Positions 27,480-37,325 of a DNA stretch of 64,000 nucleotides are shown piece after piece. The translations under genes were made by a program, and so were the position numbers. The DNA lies in contig JACJIB010000003.1 of NCBI GenBank assembly GCA_014138645.1, forward strand, positions 186,001 to 250,000. The letters run 5' to 3'. The DNA is from Methylorubrum thiocyanatum. Lineage in GTDB: Bacteria; Pseudomonadota; Alphaproteobacteria; Rhizobiales; Beijerinckiaceae. Under the pieces are notes generated by a model. That model did not search any database. It was not told the origin of the DNA and was given only the letters and a program-made list of their open reading frames with translations. How positions within the stretch are numbered: the first letter of the stretch is position 1; each line of letters opens with the position of its first letter.

Positions 27480-29048
27480 TCAATCCTTCGGCGCCGCGTG
27501 GGCGACCATGGCGAGGCTGTGGTGCAGGCCGCTGGCGCCGCCACCGACGACCTCGACACGGGAGCCCGACCGGGCCCGGCGCGCCGCCCATTCCCGGATC
27601 ATCTCCAGGCAGGTGTGGTCGACATGGCGCAGATCCTCCGCCGCGAGGCGGACCGGCGAGCCCTCCGGCGTGCGCTCCAGCGCCGCGTTGAGGTGCGGCA
27701 GCTGCAGGAAGGTCGCCGAGCCCGAGAGGCGCAGTTCCGGCACCGCCTGGACCGCACCGCCCTGCACCGTCTGCGCCGCGCCGCCCTCGATCTTCAGCGG
27801 CCCGCGGAGGTAGTGCGGGATCACCTGGACGAGGCTCAGGGCGAGGCCGGTGAGCACGCCGGTCAGCAGGTCGGTGGCGACGACCATCACCATCGTGGCG
27901 AGCCAGATCGCGGCGGTGGGCAGACCGTAACGCTCGTGCAGGTGGAAGGCATGGGCGGGGCTGACCAGACGCCAGCCCGTCACCACGAGGATGCCGGCGA
28001 GCGATGCCGTCGGCACCACCTTCAGCACCATCGGCAGGACCAGCAGGAAGGCGAGGATCCAGGTGCCGTGCAGGATGGTGGAGGCGCGCGAGGCCGCGCC
28101 CGCCTGGACGTTGGCCGAGGAGCGGACGATCACGCCGGTCATCGGCAGGCCGCCGGCGAGACCGCAGAGGATGTTGCCGATGCCCTGCGCGCCGAGTTCG
28201 CGGTTGTACTGCGTGCGTGGGCCGTCATGCATCCGGTCCACCGCCGCCGCCGAGAGCAGGCTCTCCGCGCTGGCGATGACCGCGAGGGTGACCGCCATCA
28301 GGATCATCGCCGGCTCGGCCAGACGGCTCCAGTCGCCCGCGCCCGGAAGGGCCACCGCCGACAGGATGTTCTCCGGCACCTCGACCCGCTTGACCGACAT
28401 GTTCCCGACGACGGCCACGAAGGTGCCCGCCAGGACGCCGACCAGGGCGCCCGGGATTAGCTTGAAGCGAGCCGGCCGGATCTTCTCCCAACCCAGCATC
28501 GCGATGATGGTGGCGCCGCCGACGATCACGGCGCCGGGGCGGTTGCCGTCGGGGCCGGAGACGAAGTTGAAGAAGGCGGCGGGAATCGCCACGAGATTGT
28601 CGATGCCGCTGGCCTTGGGCAGGGCGTCGGTCAGAACGTGGATCTGCGCCAGCACGATCAGGATACCGATGCCGGCGAGCATGCCGTGCACCACCGCCGG
28701 GGAGATCGCCCGGAACCAGCCGCCGACCCGGAGGGCGCCGGCGAGAAGCTGGATGGCGCCGGCCGCCACGAGGACCGGGCCGAGGGCGTCGATGCCGTGC
28801 TCGCGCACGAATTCGAAGACGATGACGGCGAGGCCCGCAGCCGGGCCGCTGACCTGAAGCGGCGAACCGGCGAGGAAGCCGACGACGATGCCGCCGATCA
28901 CGCCGGTGATCAGCCCGCGCTCGGCCGGAACACCGGAGGCCATGGCGATGCCCATACAGAGGGGCATCGCCACGAGGAAGACGACGAAGGAGGACGGAAG
29001 GTCTCGTCCGAGGGTCGACGGCATCAGCCGGGCGAGGGCGGCGCGCAT
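27480..29048 (-). CDS. SulP-family anion permease with STAS-like domain
   Basis: A 522-residue SulP/SLC26 transporter, which in bacteria moves sulfate, bicarbonate, or C4-dicarboxylates. About 10-14 hydrophobic segments cover residues 15-420; recognisable are the opening FVVFLVAMPLCMGIAMASGVP, GFLAGSPLQVSGPAAGLAV and ILCGLAGGLPMTGVIVRSSANVQAGA. A STAS-like tail follows (about 440-520). The start at 29048 follows a GGAG/AGGA site and avoids overlap with the carbonic anhydrase gene; a start at 29078 would overlap it. The preceding carbonic anhydrase gene points to bicarbonate as substrate (BicA-like), an inference from context. Confidence 0.88.
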   Translation of the reverse strand: MRAALARLMPSTLGRDLPSSFVVFLVAMPLCMGIAMASGVPAERGLITGVIGGIVVGFLAGSPLQVSGPAAGLAVIVFEFVREHGIDALGPVLVAAGAIQLLAGALRVGGWFRAISPAVVHGMLAGIGILIVLAQIHVLTDALPKASGIDNLVAIPAAFFNFVSGPDGNRPGAVIVGGATIIAMLGWEKIRPARFKLIPGALVGVLAGTFVAVVGNMSVKRVEVPENILSAVALPGAGDWSRLAEPAMILMAVTLAVIASAESLLSAAAVDRMHDGPRTQYNRELGAQGIGNILCGLAGGLPMTGVIVRSSANVQAGAASRASTILHGTWILAFLLVLPMVLKVVPTASLAGILVVTGWRLVSPAHAFHLHERYGLPTAAIWLATMVMVVATDLLTGVLTGLALSLVQVIPHYLRGPLKIEGGAAQTVQGGAVQAVPELRLSGSATFLQLPHLNAALERTPEGSPVRLAAEDLRHVDHTCLEMIREWAARRARSGSRVEVVGGGASGLHHSLAMVAHAAPKD

Positions 29049-29058
29049 TGCAAGATTC

Positions 29059-29766
29059 CTACTCCGCTGCGATGGCATGAGGGCCGGCGAATTCCGGCGT
29101 GGCGATCCGGGCGGCCGAAGCCTGGGCGACGGGGAATCCCGCGGCCTCGTCGATGGGGACGAAACGGCCGCGCTCGCCGCAATAGGCGAGCACTTGGCCG
29201 CTCTCGATCTCGAAGAACCAGCCGTGCAGGCGCAGCTTGCCGCGGGCCAGGGCCGCCGCCACGCTCGGATGGGTGCGCAGGTTGTTGAGCTGCACCACGA
29301 CGTTTTCGAGAGCCAGCGCCCGGTGGCGCTCCTTCGGATCCATATCCTCGGGATAGGCCTCGCAGACGATCCGGTTCGCCGCGTGGCTGTGGCGCAACCA
29401 CGCCGCCACGTTGGGCATGTTTCCGAGCGCTTCGGGGTTCATGAGCCCCTTCATGGCGCCGCAATCGGAATGGCCGCAGATCACGATGTCCCGCACGCCG
29501 AGGGCGACGACCGCGTACTCGATGGCAGAGGAGACGCCGCCGTTCTGCTGCGAGAAGGGCGGTACGATGTTGCCGGCGTTGCGGCACACGAAGAGATCGC
29601 CCGGCCCCGACTGGGTGATGTGCTCGGGCGAGACGCGGGAATCGGCGCAGGCGATGATCAGCGCCTGCGGCTGCTGACCGTCGCGGACCAGCTGCTGATA
29701 CATCTGCTGTTGGCCCGGGAAGACCGTCCCCCGGAAATTCGAGAGGCCTTGGATGATGCCGTCCAC
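29059..29766 (-). CDS. Beta-class carbonic anhydrase
   Basis: A 235-residue zinc enzyme that interconverts CO2 and bicarbonate. The zinc ligands and catalytic dyad are C40, D42 and R44 in ACADSRV, and H99 and C102 in GHSDCGAM. CRNAGNIVPP and NNLRTHPSV are also family motifs. It is predicted to be cytoplasmic. It lies 10 bases upstream of the SulP permease gene, in the same direction, so transport and hydration of inorganic carbon are probably linked. In a methylotroph such a pair could supply bicarbonate for carboxylation reactions. Normal length. Confidence 0.96.
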   Translation of the reverse strand: MDGIIQGLSNFRGTVFPGQQQMYQQLVRDGQQPQALIIACADSRVSPEHITQSGPGDLFVCRNAGNIVPPFSQQNGGVSSAIEYAVVALGVRDIVICGHSDCGAMKGLMNPEALGNMPNVAAWLRHSHAANRIVCEAYPEDMDPKERHRALALENVVVQLNNLRTHPSVAAALARGKLRLHGWFFEIESGQVLAYCGERGRFVPIDEAAGFPVAQASAARIATPEFAGPHAIAAE

Positions 29767-29833
29767 GTCAAACCCCGCTGGCCGTCACCACGCGTGGGCT
29801 GACGCGCTGGGACGCATGAGATGCTGGCTGGAT

Positions 29834-29945
29834 GACCGGCGGCGTTCGCCGGCCGGTCGCGTAGTCCGATCAGACGAGACGCGGCCCTGCCGGCGCATCC
29901 GTCGGGCACAAGGGGGCCTTCACCGCCGCAAGGCTTGCGGCGGTG
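29834..29945. promoter_or_regulatory. Two strong hairpins in the carbonic anhydrase upstream region
   Basis: Between the small secreted protein gene and the carbonic anhydrase gene (300 bases, both transcribed leftward) are two inverted repeats: a bulged one at 29834-29858 (GACCGGC...GGCCGGTC) and a perfect 11-bp stem at 29921-29945, CACCGCCGCAA / TTGCGGCGGTG with loop GGC. Neither is followed by a T run on the minus strand. They may end the upstream transcript or shape the leader of the downstream one. The rest of the 300-base gap shows no gene. Confidence 0.4.
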
Positions 29946-30066
29946 TGGAGCCAGCAGGATCATGTTCGGGGTGTTCGGCCGGCCCGAAGCGGGGCGACCG
30001 AAGGGTCGTTCAGAAGGACGGTGGCCGGCGACGCGACCTGAGAGACGCCGCCGGGTGAGCCTGTGA

Positions 30067-30378
30067 TTACCGCGCCCGGCGGGGTGCGGTGCCGGCCGAC
30101 CAATGCGGCTCGACCACGCCCCGGCGCACGGCCGCGCGGGCGGCGACGCTCTTGGCACCGGCGTTCTCGCTGAGCATCGGCGCGCCGAGGATCTGGCCCG
30201 TGCCGGCCCGCTGCGAGTGGAGCGAGCGGGGATCGTGGTAGGGGTCGTCCACATAGCTGCTCATGAAGCCGCCGCCCGCCTGCTGCCGGCTGCCGCTGCC
30301 GCCGTCCTGCGCCTGCGCCGTCATCGGCAGAGCGATCGCCGCAGCAGCCAGGAGGCCGAGTGTCATCATCTGCTTCAT
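30067..30378 (-). CDS. Small secreted protein of unknown function
   Basis: A 103-residue protein with a clean signal peptide (MKQMMTLGLLAAAAIALPMTAQA, cleavage after AQA at about 23). The mature part is polar and basic, Gly/Ser/Gln-rich at first, then GFMSSYVDDPYHDPRSLHSQRAG, and ends in a run of Arg. No Cys and no known domain. A strong AGAGGAGA site precedes the ATG. Upstream lies an unusually AT-rich stretch that may contain its promoter. I do not recognise a family; function unknown. Confidence 0.7.
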   Translation of the reverse strand: MKQMMTLGLLAAAAIALPMTAQAQDGGSGSRQQAGGGFMSSYVDDPYHDPRSLHSQRAGTGQILGAPMLSENAGAKSVAARAAVRRGVVEPHWSAGTAPRRAR

Positions 30379-31049
30379 ATCGATATCTCCTCTTAATCCC
30401 TGAGACGCGAACTTTTTTCGTCTTCTTCGAATGCCGCAATAAGACAGTAATTTCAGGATTTATATTTGGAAAGTGCGTTTTATCACGCAAAAATACTATA
30501 AATTTAATCCCGAGCGTCCGTGCGCCGGGTGCGCAACTGCACATGCCGCCGATAAACTGCGCGTGATCGACGGATGAAAATCGATCAGATCAGATCAGGA
30601 TTTAATCCGGTCTCAAGCTGATAAAATGCACGCGCAGCTTATAGGCGGTCCTCTGCAGGCGTTGATCGGCGATTTGGCAGCAGAAACGGCGCAGCTTCAC
30701 CGCGCCAGGAGCAGCCGCTCGACGGGAGGCAGTATGTTTCGAACCGGAGGTCGTCTCGGGTGACAATCATCGCCGATCCGGCTGATCCACATCGCGGACG
30801 CGGATCTGGGCTTTGTAGGGATGACAAGCGCCGAGGGGACCGGAAGTGCTCGCCCATTGCCGGAGCCGGTCCGACCGGTCGATCGCGCAGAAAACGAACC
30901 CGATCATCGGATCACGGTGCGTCAAATCTCGGATGCGAAGCGTCTTTAATCCAGGCCGTGTCCGGCTGGTCCGAACAGGGCGTCCCGGCGCGGCGGGCGA
31001 AGCAATCGCGGGGTCGGCGGCCCCGTCCCGCGACGAGGCCGCCGGCGTG
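30379..31049. other. 671-base gap with an AT-rich segment
   Basis: No supported gene. Bases from about 30400 to 30660 are clearly richer in A and T than the rest of the window, with runs such as CTTTTTTCGTC, TTTATATTTGG and ATACTATAAATTTAATCC, and a repeated ATCAGATCAG. This is a plausible promoter region for the leftward small secreted protein, or a remnant of foreign DNA. The remainder (to 31049) is GC-rich and contains only short frames without homology. Confidence 0.5.
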
Positions 31050-31436
31050 TCAGCGCTGCCCGGCGCCCTGTTTGCGCTTCAGGAACGCTTCCATCTGCGT
31101 GATCTCGACATCCTGCGCCTTGATGATCTCCTCGGCGAGGCGGCGGATCTCCGGATCCTTCGAATGCTCGAGGGCGATCTTGGCCATCGCCACCGCACCG
31201 CGATGATGCGGGATCATTCCGCGCACGAAATCGACATCGACGTCGTTGGTGTAGCGGATATCCATCTCGCGATGCATGCGGGCGTCGGCATCGCGGAACG
31301 CCTTGGTGGCCGCGCTGTCGCTTGCCGCGGTCTTCGCGTCCGGCTGGCCGTGCCCGTGATGATGGTGCGCCTCTTCGGCAGCGACCGATCCGGCAAGAAG
31401 ACAGCCGAGAAGCGTTGCAGGAAGGATTTTGATCAT
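31050..31436 (-). CDS. DUF305 periplasmic protein
   Basis: A 128-residue exported protein of the DUF305 family, related to the copper-binding protein CopM of cyanobacteria. A signal peptide (ILPATLLGCLLAGSVAA) is followed by a His-rich stretch (HHHHGHGQ) and the DUF305 domain: FRDADARMHREMDI, DVDFVRGMIPHHRGAVAMA, EIIKAQDVEITQMEAFL. The conserved His and Met residues could bind copper or another soft metal. It is the last gene in a five-gene leftward operon with an RND pump, 27 bases downstream of the His-rich protein. Metal binding is inferred. Confidence 0.88.
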   Translation of the reverse strand: MIKILPATLLGCLLAGSVAAEEAHHHHGHGQPDAKTAASDSAATKAFRDADARMHREMDIRYTNDVDVDFVRGMIPHHRGAVAMAKIALEHSKDPEIRRLAEEIIKAQDVEITQMEAFLKRKQGAGQR

Positions 31437-31463
31437 CGCGTCTATTCCTGAATCGAGACCAGT

Positions 31464-31883
31464 TCAGTCGAAGCGGGCGCTGGCGGTGACGCCGTCGGGC
31501 GCGGTGATGCGCACGGCACCGGTGGGGCGCTCGGCCAGGGCAGACTCGGCGCGGCCGGCGAGCCGGTCGCCCTCGGGATTGAGCGGGATGCGCGCGGCTT
31601 TCGCGCCCGACTTGAGAATCGCGACCGCCTTGAAACCCTCGACAGGCAGCGGCCTGCCGTCCCCGTCACTCAGATAGACGGTGACGGTCTCGGCCCGGGT
31701 CACCAGTTCCGCGTGCCATCGGCCGGCATCCTCGACACGGCCGCCGTTGGGGCCGGGCGGGTGGTCGTGGTCATGCGCGTTGTCATGACTGTGGTCATGG
31801 CTGTGATCACGGGCCTGCTGTGCGCCCGCCGGCGCAGTGAGAAGGGTCAGCGCCAGGGCGGCGCAGCGCATCGCGCGGTTCAT
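31464..31883 (-). CDS. His-rich periplasmic metal-associated protein
   Basis: A 139-residue exported protein. Signal peptide MRCAALALTLLTAPAGAQ is followed by a His/Asp repeat (DHSHDHSHDNAHDHDH), likely a metal-binding tail, then a beta-rich domain starting at GPNGGRVEDAGRWHAELV. That domain resembles the N-terminal extracytoplasmic module of the adaptor encoded upstream in the same operon. It may hand metal to, or sense metal for, the RND pump. No named family can be given with confidence. It lies 25 bases after the pump gene. Confidence 0.72.
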   Translation of the reverse strand: MNRAMRCAALALTLLTAPAGAQQARDHSHDHSHDNAHDHDHPPGPNGGRVEDAGRWHAELVTRAETVTVYLSDGDGRPLPVEGFKAVAILKSGAKAARIPLNPEGDRLAGRAESALAERPTGAVRITAPDGVTASARFD

Positions 31884-31908
31884 CGATCGTCTCCTTCGGC
31901 TGGATGGG

Positions 31909-34900
31909 TCAGAAGGCCTCGCGCACGGGGACGTGCAGGCTCTCGGTCGGGGCCGACGCGTGAAGCCGGGCGAAGGCGCCGCGTCCGAACATCAGGACGA
32001 GGACGGGCGTGAGCACGGCATCGAGCAGGGTCGCGCTCATGAGGCCGCCGAAGATCGTCACCGCCACGGGATGCAGGATCTCCTTGCCCGGCGCGTCGCC
32101 GTCGATCAGCAGCGGCACCAGGGCAATGCCGGCCGCCATGGCCGTCATCAGCACGGGGGTCATCCGCTCCAGGCTCGCACGGATCACGAGGGCCGGGCCG
32201 AGGGGCAGGCCCTCGTCGCGGGCGAGGTTCAGCATGTGGCTGATCTTGAGGATGCCGTTGCGGGCGACGATGCCGGTGAGCGTGACGAAGCCGATCATCG
32301 AGGCGACCGAGAGCGGCAGCCCGGCGATCCACAGGGCGAGCACGCTGCCGATCAGCGCCAGCGGCACGTTGCCCATCACGATCAGCGCCAGCGGCACCGA
32401 ACGGTAGCGCCCGTGCAGCAGGGCGAAGACGAGGGCCAGCGAGACGAGGCTGAGCCCACCGATGGTTCGCGCGGCCTCGCCTTGCGCCTCGTAGGTGCCC
32501 TCCAGCCGCGGGCTGACGCCCTCGGGCAGGCGCGTCTCGTCCAGCACCCGGCGGATGCCGGCGATGATCTGACCCATATCGGTGCGGCCGTCGGAATTGG
32601 CCTGCACCACGATCCGGCGGCGGCCGTTCTCGCGCAGGATCTGGTTCGGCCCGTCGGTCTCGCGGATATCGGCGATCTCGCGGGCCGGCACCCAGCCCGA
32701 CGGCGTCTCGATCAGCAGGTCGCCGAGGGCCTGCGGGCCGCGCCGGCCTTCGGGCAGGCGCAGGGTGACGTCGAAGCGGCGCGGCCCGTCGGCGATGGTC
32801 GAGAGCGTGCGCCCGTTGGCGAGCCGGGCGATGGTCTCGACCACGTTGGACGGCGAGACGCCGTAAAGCGCCGCACGACCGTAATCGACGCGGATGTCGA
32901 GCTGCGGAATGCGCACCTGCCGCTCGACCTGAAGATCAGCGACGCCGGGCACCTCAGCCGCAATCGTCTCGCGAAGAGTCTCGGCGGCGGCGCGCAGGGT
33001 GTCGAGGTCGTCGCCGAACAGCTTGAGGGCGATCTCGGCGCGCACGCCCGAGAGCATGTGGTCGAGCCGGTGCGAGATCGGCTGGCCGACATTGACCGTC
33101 AGCGGCAGCACAGCGAGCCGCTCGCGGATCTCGGCGATCACCGTCTCGCGGGGCCGGCCGGCCTTCAGCCGCACTTCGAGATCGGAGGAGTGGACGCCTT
33201 CCGCGTGCTCGTCGAGTTCGGCCCGGCCGGTGCGGCGTCCCACGGTCGCCACCTCGGGCAGATCGAGGAGGAGGCGCTCGGCGATGGCGCCGACGCGGCT
33301 GCTCTCGGCCAGCGAGATGCCGGGGCGGAAGGTGGCGTTGATGGTGAGCGAGCCCTCGTTGAAGGCCGGCAGGAAGGTCCGCGGCAACTGCGCCGCCGAG
33401 ACGCCCGCCGCGACGACGCTGAGGGCGACGCCCGTGACCAGCACCCGCGGATGGGCGAGGGCGTGCCGGAGCAGCGCGGCATTGCCGGCCTTGAGGCGGC
33501 GCACCAGGGCCGGCTCATGCTCGGCGAGGCTCTTCATGCCCGGAAGCAGCCAGGAGGCCAGCACCGGCGTCAGCGTGACGGAAACCAGAAGGCTCGCGAG
33601 GATCGCGACGATGTAGGCTTGGCCGAGCGGCGCGAACAGCCGCCCCTCGATGCCGGAGAGGGCGAACAGCGGCACGAAGACGAGGACGATGATCGCCGTG
33701 GCGTAGACGATGCCGGAGCGCACCTCGCTGGAGGCGGCGACCACTACGTCGAAGACGCTGCGGGGCGAGCCCTCGGCTCGATTCTCGCGGAGCCGCCGGA
33801 AGATGTTCTCGACATCGACGACCGCGTCGTCGACCAGTTCGCCGATGGCGATGGCGAGCCCCCCGAGGGTCATGGTGTTGATCGAGAAGCCGAGCGCCCA
33901 GAACACCAAAGCCGTGGTCAGGATCGAGACCGGGATCGCGGTGAGCGAGATCAGCGTGGTGCGCGCGTTCATCAGGAAGGCGAACAGCACCACGGCCACC
34001 ACCGCCACGGCCTCCAGCAGCACCCGCTCGACATTGGCGAGCGAGGTTTCGATGAAGTCCGCCTGCCGGAACAGGATTTTCTGCGCGTCCATCCCCTGCG
34101 GCAGGGTAGGGGCGATCTCCCGCAAGGCCGCCTCGACGGCCTGCGTCAGGCGCACCGTATCGACGCCGGGCTGCTTCTCGACGGAGAGAATCACCGCCGG
34201 CTCGCCGCGATAGCCGCCATCGCCCCGCTTGGGCCGCGCCGCGAAGGCCACGTCGGCGATCTGGCGCAGATAGACCCGGCCCTCCATCGCCGGATTGCCG
34301 GTGCCGGGCAGGTCGGCCGCCGCGGTCGCCCCTTGCGGACCGGTCGGAATCACGAGGCTGCGCAGATCCTCCAGGCTCACGGTGCGGCCGATGTTGCGGA
34401 TCAGGATCTCGCGGGCATTGGCGTCGGCGAACCCGCCGCCGGCATTGGTGCCGAAGCCGGACAGGGCGTTCGCCAGCGCTTCGTTGCTGACGCCGAGCGC
34501 CCGCATCGCCGCCGGGTTGGGGCTGACCCGGAACTGGCGCACCTCGCCGCCGATCGGGATCACCTGCGCCACGCCCGGAATCGAGAGCAGACGCGGCCGG
34601 AGGATGAAGTCGGCGGTCTCGCGGACCTGCATCGGGCTCGCCTGCTCGCTCGTCACCGCCACGAGCAGGATGCCGCCCATGATCGAGGCGACCGGGCCCA
34701 TCTGCGGCACGACGCCCGTCGGCAGTTCCGAGCGCACCAGGGCGAGGCGCTCGGCCACGAATTGACGGTCGCGGTAGAGGTCGGTGTCCCAGCCGAACTC
34801 GACGGTGACGATGGACAGCCCCGCGCTCGATACCGAGCGGACCCGCGTGACGCCGGGCAGACCGTTCATCCGCGTCTCGATGGGATAGGTGACGAGCTGT

Positions 34901-35085
34901 TCGACCTCGGGCGGGGCGTAGCCCTCCGCCTCCGTCATCACCGTGACGGTGGGGCGGTTGAGGTCGGGCAGAACATCGACGGGGAGGCGCGTGAGCGCGA
35001 GGCCGCCGGCCAGCACGAGACCGAGGCAGAGTGCGAGGACCAGCGCCCGGTTGAGCAGGGCGTTGCGGACGAGGAGGGCGAACAT
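31909..35085 (-). CDS. Heavy-metal efflux RND pump (HME family, CusA/CzcA-like)
   Basis: A 1058-residue proton-driven inner-membrane pump that expels metal cations from the periplasm. The start at 35085 ([15 protein letters not shown]) matches the family; the longer frame to 35169 is unlikely. Helix 1 is followed by [16 protein letters not shown] and [22 protein letters not shown]. The transmembrane-4 motif is [13 protein letters not shown], which differs from the DFG...DGAVV form of CzcA. The periplasmic segment near [19 protein letters not shown] has no Met, so the Met relay of copper/silver CusA is not obvious. Metal cannot be assigned. The adaptor gene ends 13 bases upstream of the pump start. 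Confidence 0.93.
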   Translation of the reverse strand: MFALLVRNALLNRALVLALCLGLVLAGGLALTRLPVDVLPDLNRPTVTVMTEAEGYAPPEVEQLVTYPIETRMNGLPGVTRVRSVSSAGLSIVTVEFGWDTDLYRDRQFVAERLALVRSELPTGVVPQMGPVASIMGGILLVAVTSEQASPMQVRETADFILRPRLLSIPGVAQVIPIGGEVRQFRVSPNPAAMRALGVSNEALANALSGFGTNAGGGFADANAREILIRNIGRTVSLEDLRSLVIPTGPQGATAAADLPGTGNPAMEGRVYLRQIADVAFAARPKRGDGGYRGEPAVILSVEKQPGVDTVRLTQAVEAALREIAPTLPQGMDAQKILFRQADFIETSLANVERVLLEAVAVVAVVLFAFLMNARTTLISLTAIPVSILTTALVFWALGFSINTMTLGGLAIAIGELVDDAVVDVENIFRRLRENRAEGSPRSVFDVVVAASSEVRSGIVYATAIIVLVFVPLFALSGIEGRLFAPLGQAYIVAILASLLVSVTLTPVLASWLLPGMKSLAEHEPALVRRLKAGNAALLRHALAHPRVLVTGVALSVVAAGVSAAQLPRTFLPAFNEGSLTINATFRPGISLAESSRVGAIAERLLLDLPEVATVGRRTGRAELDEHAEGVHSSDLEVRLKAGRPRETVIAEIRERLAVLPLTVNVGQPISHRLDHMLSGVRAEIALKLFGDDLDTLRAAAETLRETIAAEVPGVADLQVERQVRIPQLDIRVDYGRAALYGVSPSNVVETIARLANGRTLSTIADGPRRFDVTLRLPEGRRGPQALGDLLIETPSGWVPAREIADIRETDGPNQILRENGRRRIVVQANSDGRTDMGQIIAGIRRVLDETRLPEGVSPRLEGTYEAQGEAARTIGGLSLVSLALVFALLHGRYRSVPLALIVMGNVPLALIGSVLALWIAGLPLSVASMIGFVTLTGIVARNGILKISHMLNLARDEGLPLGPALVIRASLERMTPVLMTAMAAGIALVPLLIDGDAPGKEILHPVAVTIFGGLMSATLLDAVLTPVLVLMFGRGAFARLHASAPTESLHVPVREAF

Positions 35086-35098
35086 GGCGCGTCTCCCC

Positions 35099-36808
35099 TC
35101 AGCGGACCTGATCGAGCAGTTCGGCGCCCTGTACGACGACGCGTCGTCCGGCCCCGAGGCCGCCGGCAACGATCACGTGCTCGGCGTCGAGCGGCTCGAC
35201 CCGCACGGGCCGCGGTTCGAACCGCTCGGCGGCGACGTGCTCGTAGACGACCGCGCCACCCTCGGTGCGGACGAGGCCCGACCGCGGCACGGCAAGGCCG
35301 GCGAGCGTTTCGCCGGTCGGGGCCAGCACGGTGACGAACTGGCCGAGCCGCACGCCCTCGGCCGAACCCGTGATGGCGAATTGCACCGGCACCGCCTGAT
35401 TGCGGTCGGCGAGGCCGGCTCCGCGGGAGGCCAGCGCCAGGGTGCGCCCATCGGGCAGCCGCGCCGTGGCGGCGGCGCCGGGTTCCAGTCCGACGAAGCT
35501 CAGGGCCTCGACATAGAGTTTGTCCGGATCGACGATGCGGAACACCATCGTGCCCGGCGCGGCCATCTGGCCCGCCACCGCAGCCCGCTCGGCGACGACG
35601 CCATCGACGGGGGCGACGAGCTCCTCCGGTGCGCGTCGGATCGTGTCGAGGGCCGCGCGGCGGTCCTTCAGGCCGGACAGTTCGGCGCGAGCATCCTCCA
35701 GCGCGGTCTGCGCCACGGCACCGGTGGTGGCGAGGCGCTCGTAGCGAGCGACCTTGCGCCCGGTGATGGCGATCTGCTGGTCGAGATCGCCTTGGGTCTG
35801 GCGCATGTCGGAGAGGTCCACCGCCTGGACCGGCGGCGTCACGGTGGCGAGCACGTCGCCCCTGCGGACCCGCGCGCCGAGATTCGGGAAGCCGCCGGGC
35901 GGGGGCGCGAGGCGTCCGCCGACGGAGGATTGCACCACGCCGCTGGCGTTCGGATCGGCGATGACGCGCCCCGGCAACTCGACCGTGCGGCGATGCTCGG
36001 CGACGGTGGTCACGCCGGTTCGCAGCGCGAGCAGGCGCTGCGCCGATTTCGGGACGAACACCGCCCCGTCCGGCAGGCGCCGGGCGCGCTCGAGGCTCGA
36101 GGCCGAAGGCGCGGTGAGCGCCGCCCCCTGCACCGGGGCGCTCTCGTTCGCGTCGTGCCCCTCATGGGCGAGTGCGGCCGTGCCGAGAATCAGCGTCACG
36201 GTGAGGGCGAGGATGGCGAGAGCCGGCAGGGCACGGCGCGCGCGCAGCAGCATGATGCAGGCGAGCCCGAGCAGAAAGCCGCCCCCAGCGGCGCCGACCG
36301 GCCCCTGATGCGTGAGGTGATGGCGCAGGTTGGCGAGCCATGCCGGCGCCGGCGCCGGGACGGCCGCGGCGGGCGCTGCCTGTTCGGGAAGGTGAAGTTC
36401 GAGGGCGAGCACGTCTGTCGTGCCCCCGGCGGTCACGGTGGCGAGAAGATCGTGCCGCCGCCCGCGCGCCAGCCACGGCGCCGCGATCTCGTAGACACCG
36501 TCACCGACAGCCTTCGCCTCGACGGTGCCGTCGGGCGTCTCGACGTCGATGTCGGCGCCCGTCACCGGCTCGTTGGTGGCGAAGCGATCGAGATAGAGCC
36601 GGACCCGGTCACCTGCGGCCACGGCCACGAGTTCGAAGTCGGTCGAGACCGCCTCGGCCCGGGGTGCGGCCTGCGCCGGGGGGGCCGGTGCCTGGGCGCC
36701 GTGGCTGTGCCCCTCGTGCGCCCGTGCGTTGCCGCCCGTAGCCGCTCCGGCCACGAGCGCGAGCGAAACGACCAGCGCCTGGAGCACCGTCGTGAAACGG
36801 ATGAACAT
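35099..36808 (-). CDS. RND efflux periplasmic adaptor with extra N-terminal membrane module
   Basis: A 569-residue protein, longer than typical CusB/CzcB adaptors (about 400). Residues 1-30 form a signal sequence; a His-containing segment (HEGHSHG) and a beta-rich domain (about 50-150) follow, then two hydrophobic stretches (about 175-225, [10 protein letters not shown] and [16 protein letters not shown]). A second HEGHD motif comes next, and the adaptor proper starts near 265 (barrel-sandwich [15 protein letters not shown], a coiled-coil hairpin, then beta-barrel domains). This looks like a fusion of a FixH/YtkA-like extracytoplasmic module and a membrane anchor to the adaptor. Works with the pump encoded 13 bases downstream. 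The module's role is unknown. Confidence 0.85.
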   Translation of the reverse strand: MFIRFTTVLQALVVSLALVAGAATGGNARAHEGHSHGAQAPAPPAQAAPRAEAVSTDFELVAVAAGDRVRLYLDRFATNEPVTGADIDVETPDGTVEAKAVGDGVYEIAAPWLARGRRHDLLATVTAGGTTDVLALELHLPEQAAPAAAVPAPAPAWLANLRHHLTHQGPVGAAGGGFLLGLACIMLLRARRALPALAILALTVTLILGTAALAHEGHDANESAPVQGAALTAPSASSLERARRLPDGAVFVPKSAQRLLALRTGVTTVAEHRRTVELPGRVIADPNASGVVQSSVGGRLAPPPGGFPNLGARVRRGDVLATVTPPVQAVDLSDMRQTQGDLDQQIAITGRKVARYERLATTGAVAQTALEDARAELSGLKDRRAALDTIRRAPEELVAPVDGVVAERAAVAGQMAAPGTMVFRIVDPDKLYVEALSFVGLEPGAAATARLPDGRTLALASRGAGLADRNQAVPVQFAITGSAEGVRLGQFVTVLAPTGETLAGLAVPRSGLVRTEGGAVVYEHVAAERFEPRPVRVEPLDAEHVIVAGGLGAGRRVVVQGAELLDQVR

Positions 36809-36878
36809 GTCGAACGAAACCTTCGCCGGAGAAGCAACGACGTCATCCGGCCGCGAGCGGGCCGGATGAGCTGAGGCG

Positions 36879-37325
36879 TCAGGCGAGGGGTCTGGGGGGT
36901 TCGATCTGCGCCTCGGGCACGATACCCGACAGGCATGGTCCGTCCCGCGTCGGCGCGGGATCGCGCGCGGCAGCCGAGGGCAGGATGGGACCCGGCGAGG
37001 GGGCGAGTCCGGTGGCGCAGCAGGATGACGGCGCGTGTCCGCACAGGCCGCCGGCCAGGCACGCGGCGCAAGCGCAGGCCAGTCGCGCCGTCGCGACGAC
37101 CGGAACGACGCCCTTCCGAACGAACGAGGCCAGTCCCGCGAACCGCACCGCCGCAGCGGAGAGGGCCGACAGGTCGAAGGCCGCGACGTCCGTCACCGCC
37201 GCGGCTGCGGGCTGCGACCCGTGTCCATGGGCGCCGTGCGCTTGCGCGCCGGACGGCAGCAGCGCCGCGGCGATCGATAGGATCACCGCTGCCAGCCAGA
37301 GCGCTATGGGTCGAGCGGACTTCAT
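36879..37325 (-). CDS. His/Cys-rich exported protein heading the metal efflux operon
   Basis: A 148-residue protein with a signal peptide (LAAVILSIAAALLPSGAQA) and a following His-rich motif (HGAHGHG). It is Ala-rich and contains a Cys cluster, ACACAACLAGGLCGHAPSSCC (positions about 90-113, stated here in parts), compatible with metal binding. The start at 37325 begins at the signal peptide; the longer frame to 37775 lacks support. It is the first gene of the leftward operon, 70 bases ahead of the adaptor gene. It resembles short, poorly defined proteins found beside metal resistance loci; function unknown. Confidence 0.65.
   Translation of the reverse strand: MKSARPIALWLAAVILSIAAALLPSGAQAHGAHGHGSQPAAAAVTDVAAFDLSALSAAAVRFAGLASFVRKGVVPVVATARLACACAACLAGGLCGHAPSSCCATGLAPSPGPILPSAAARDPAPTRDGPCLSGIVPEAQIEPPRPLA

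Noticed and set aside
30580..30600. Short ATCAGATCAG tandem as a CRISPR or repeat array
   Set aside because: Only two units of five bases, no spacers and no cas genes in the window.
30846..31451. Plus-strand frame overlapping the DUF305 gene
   Set aside because: Largely antisense to a recognised gene and its unique part has no recognisable sequence.
31837..35334. A 1165-codon plus-strand frame opposite the RND pump
   Set aside because: It is Arg/His/Asp/Gln-rich antisense of the pump gene with no domain or signal; long antisense frames are common at this GC content.
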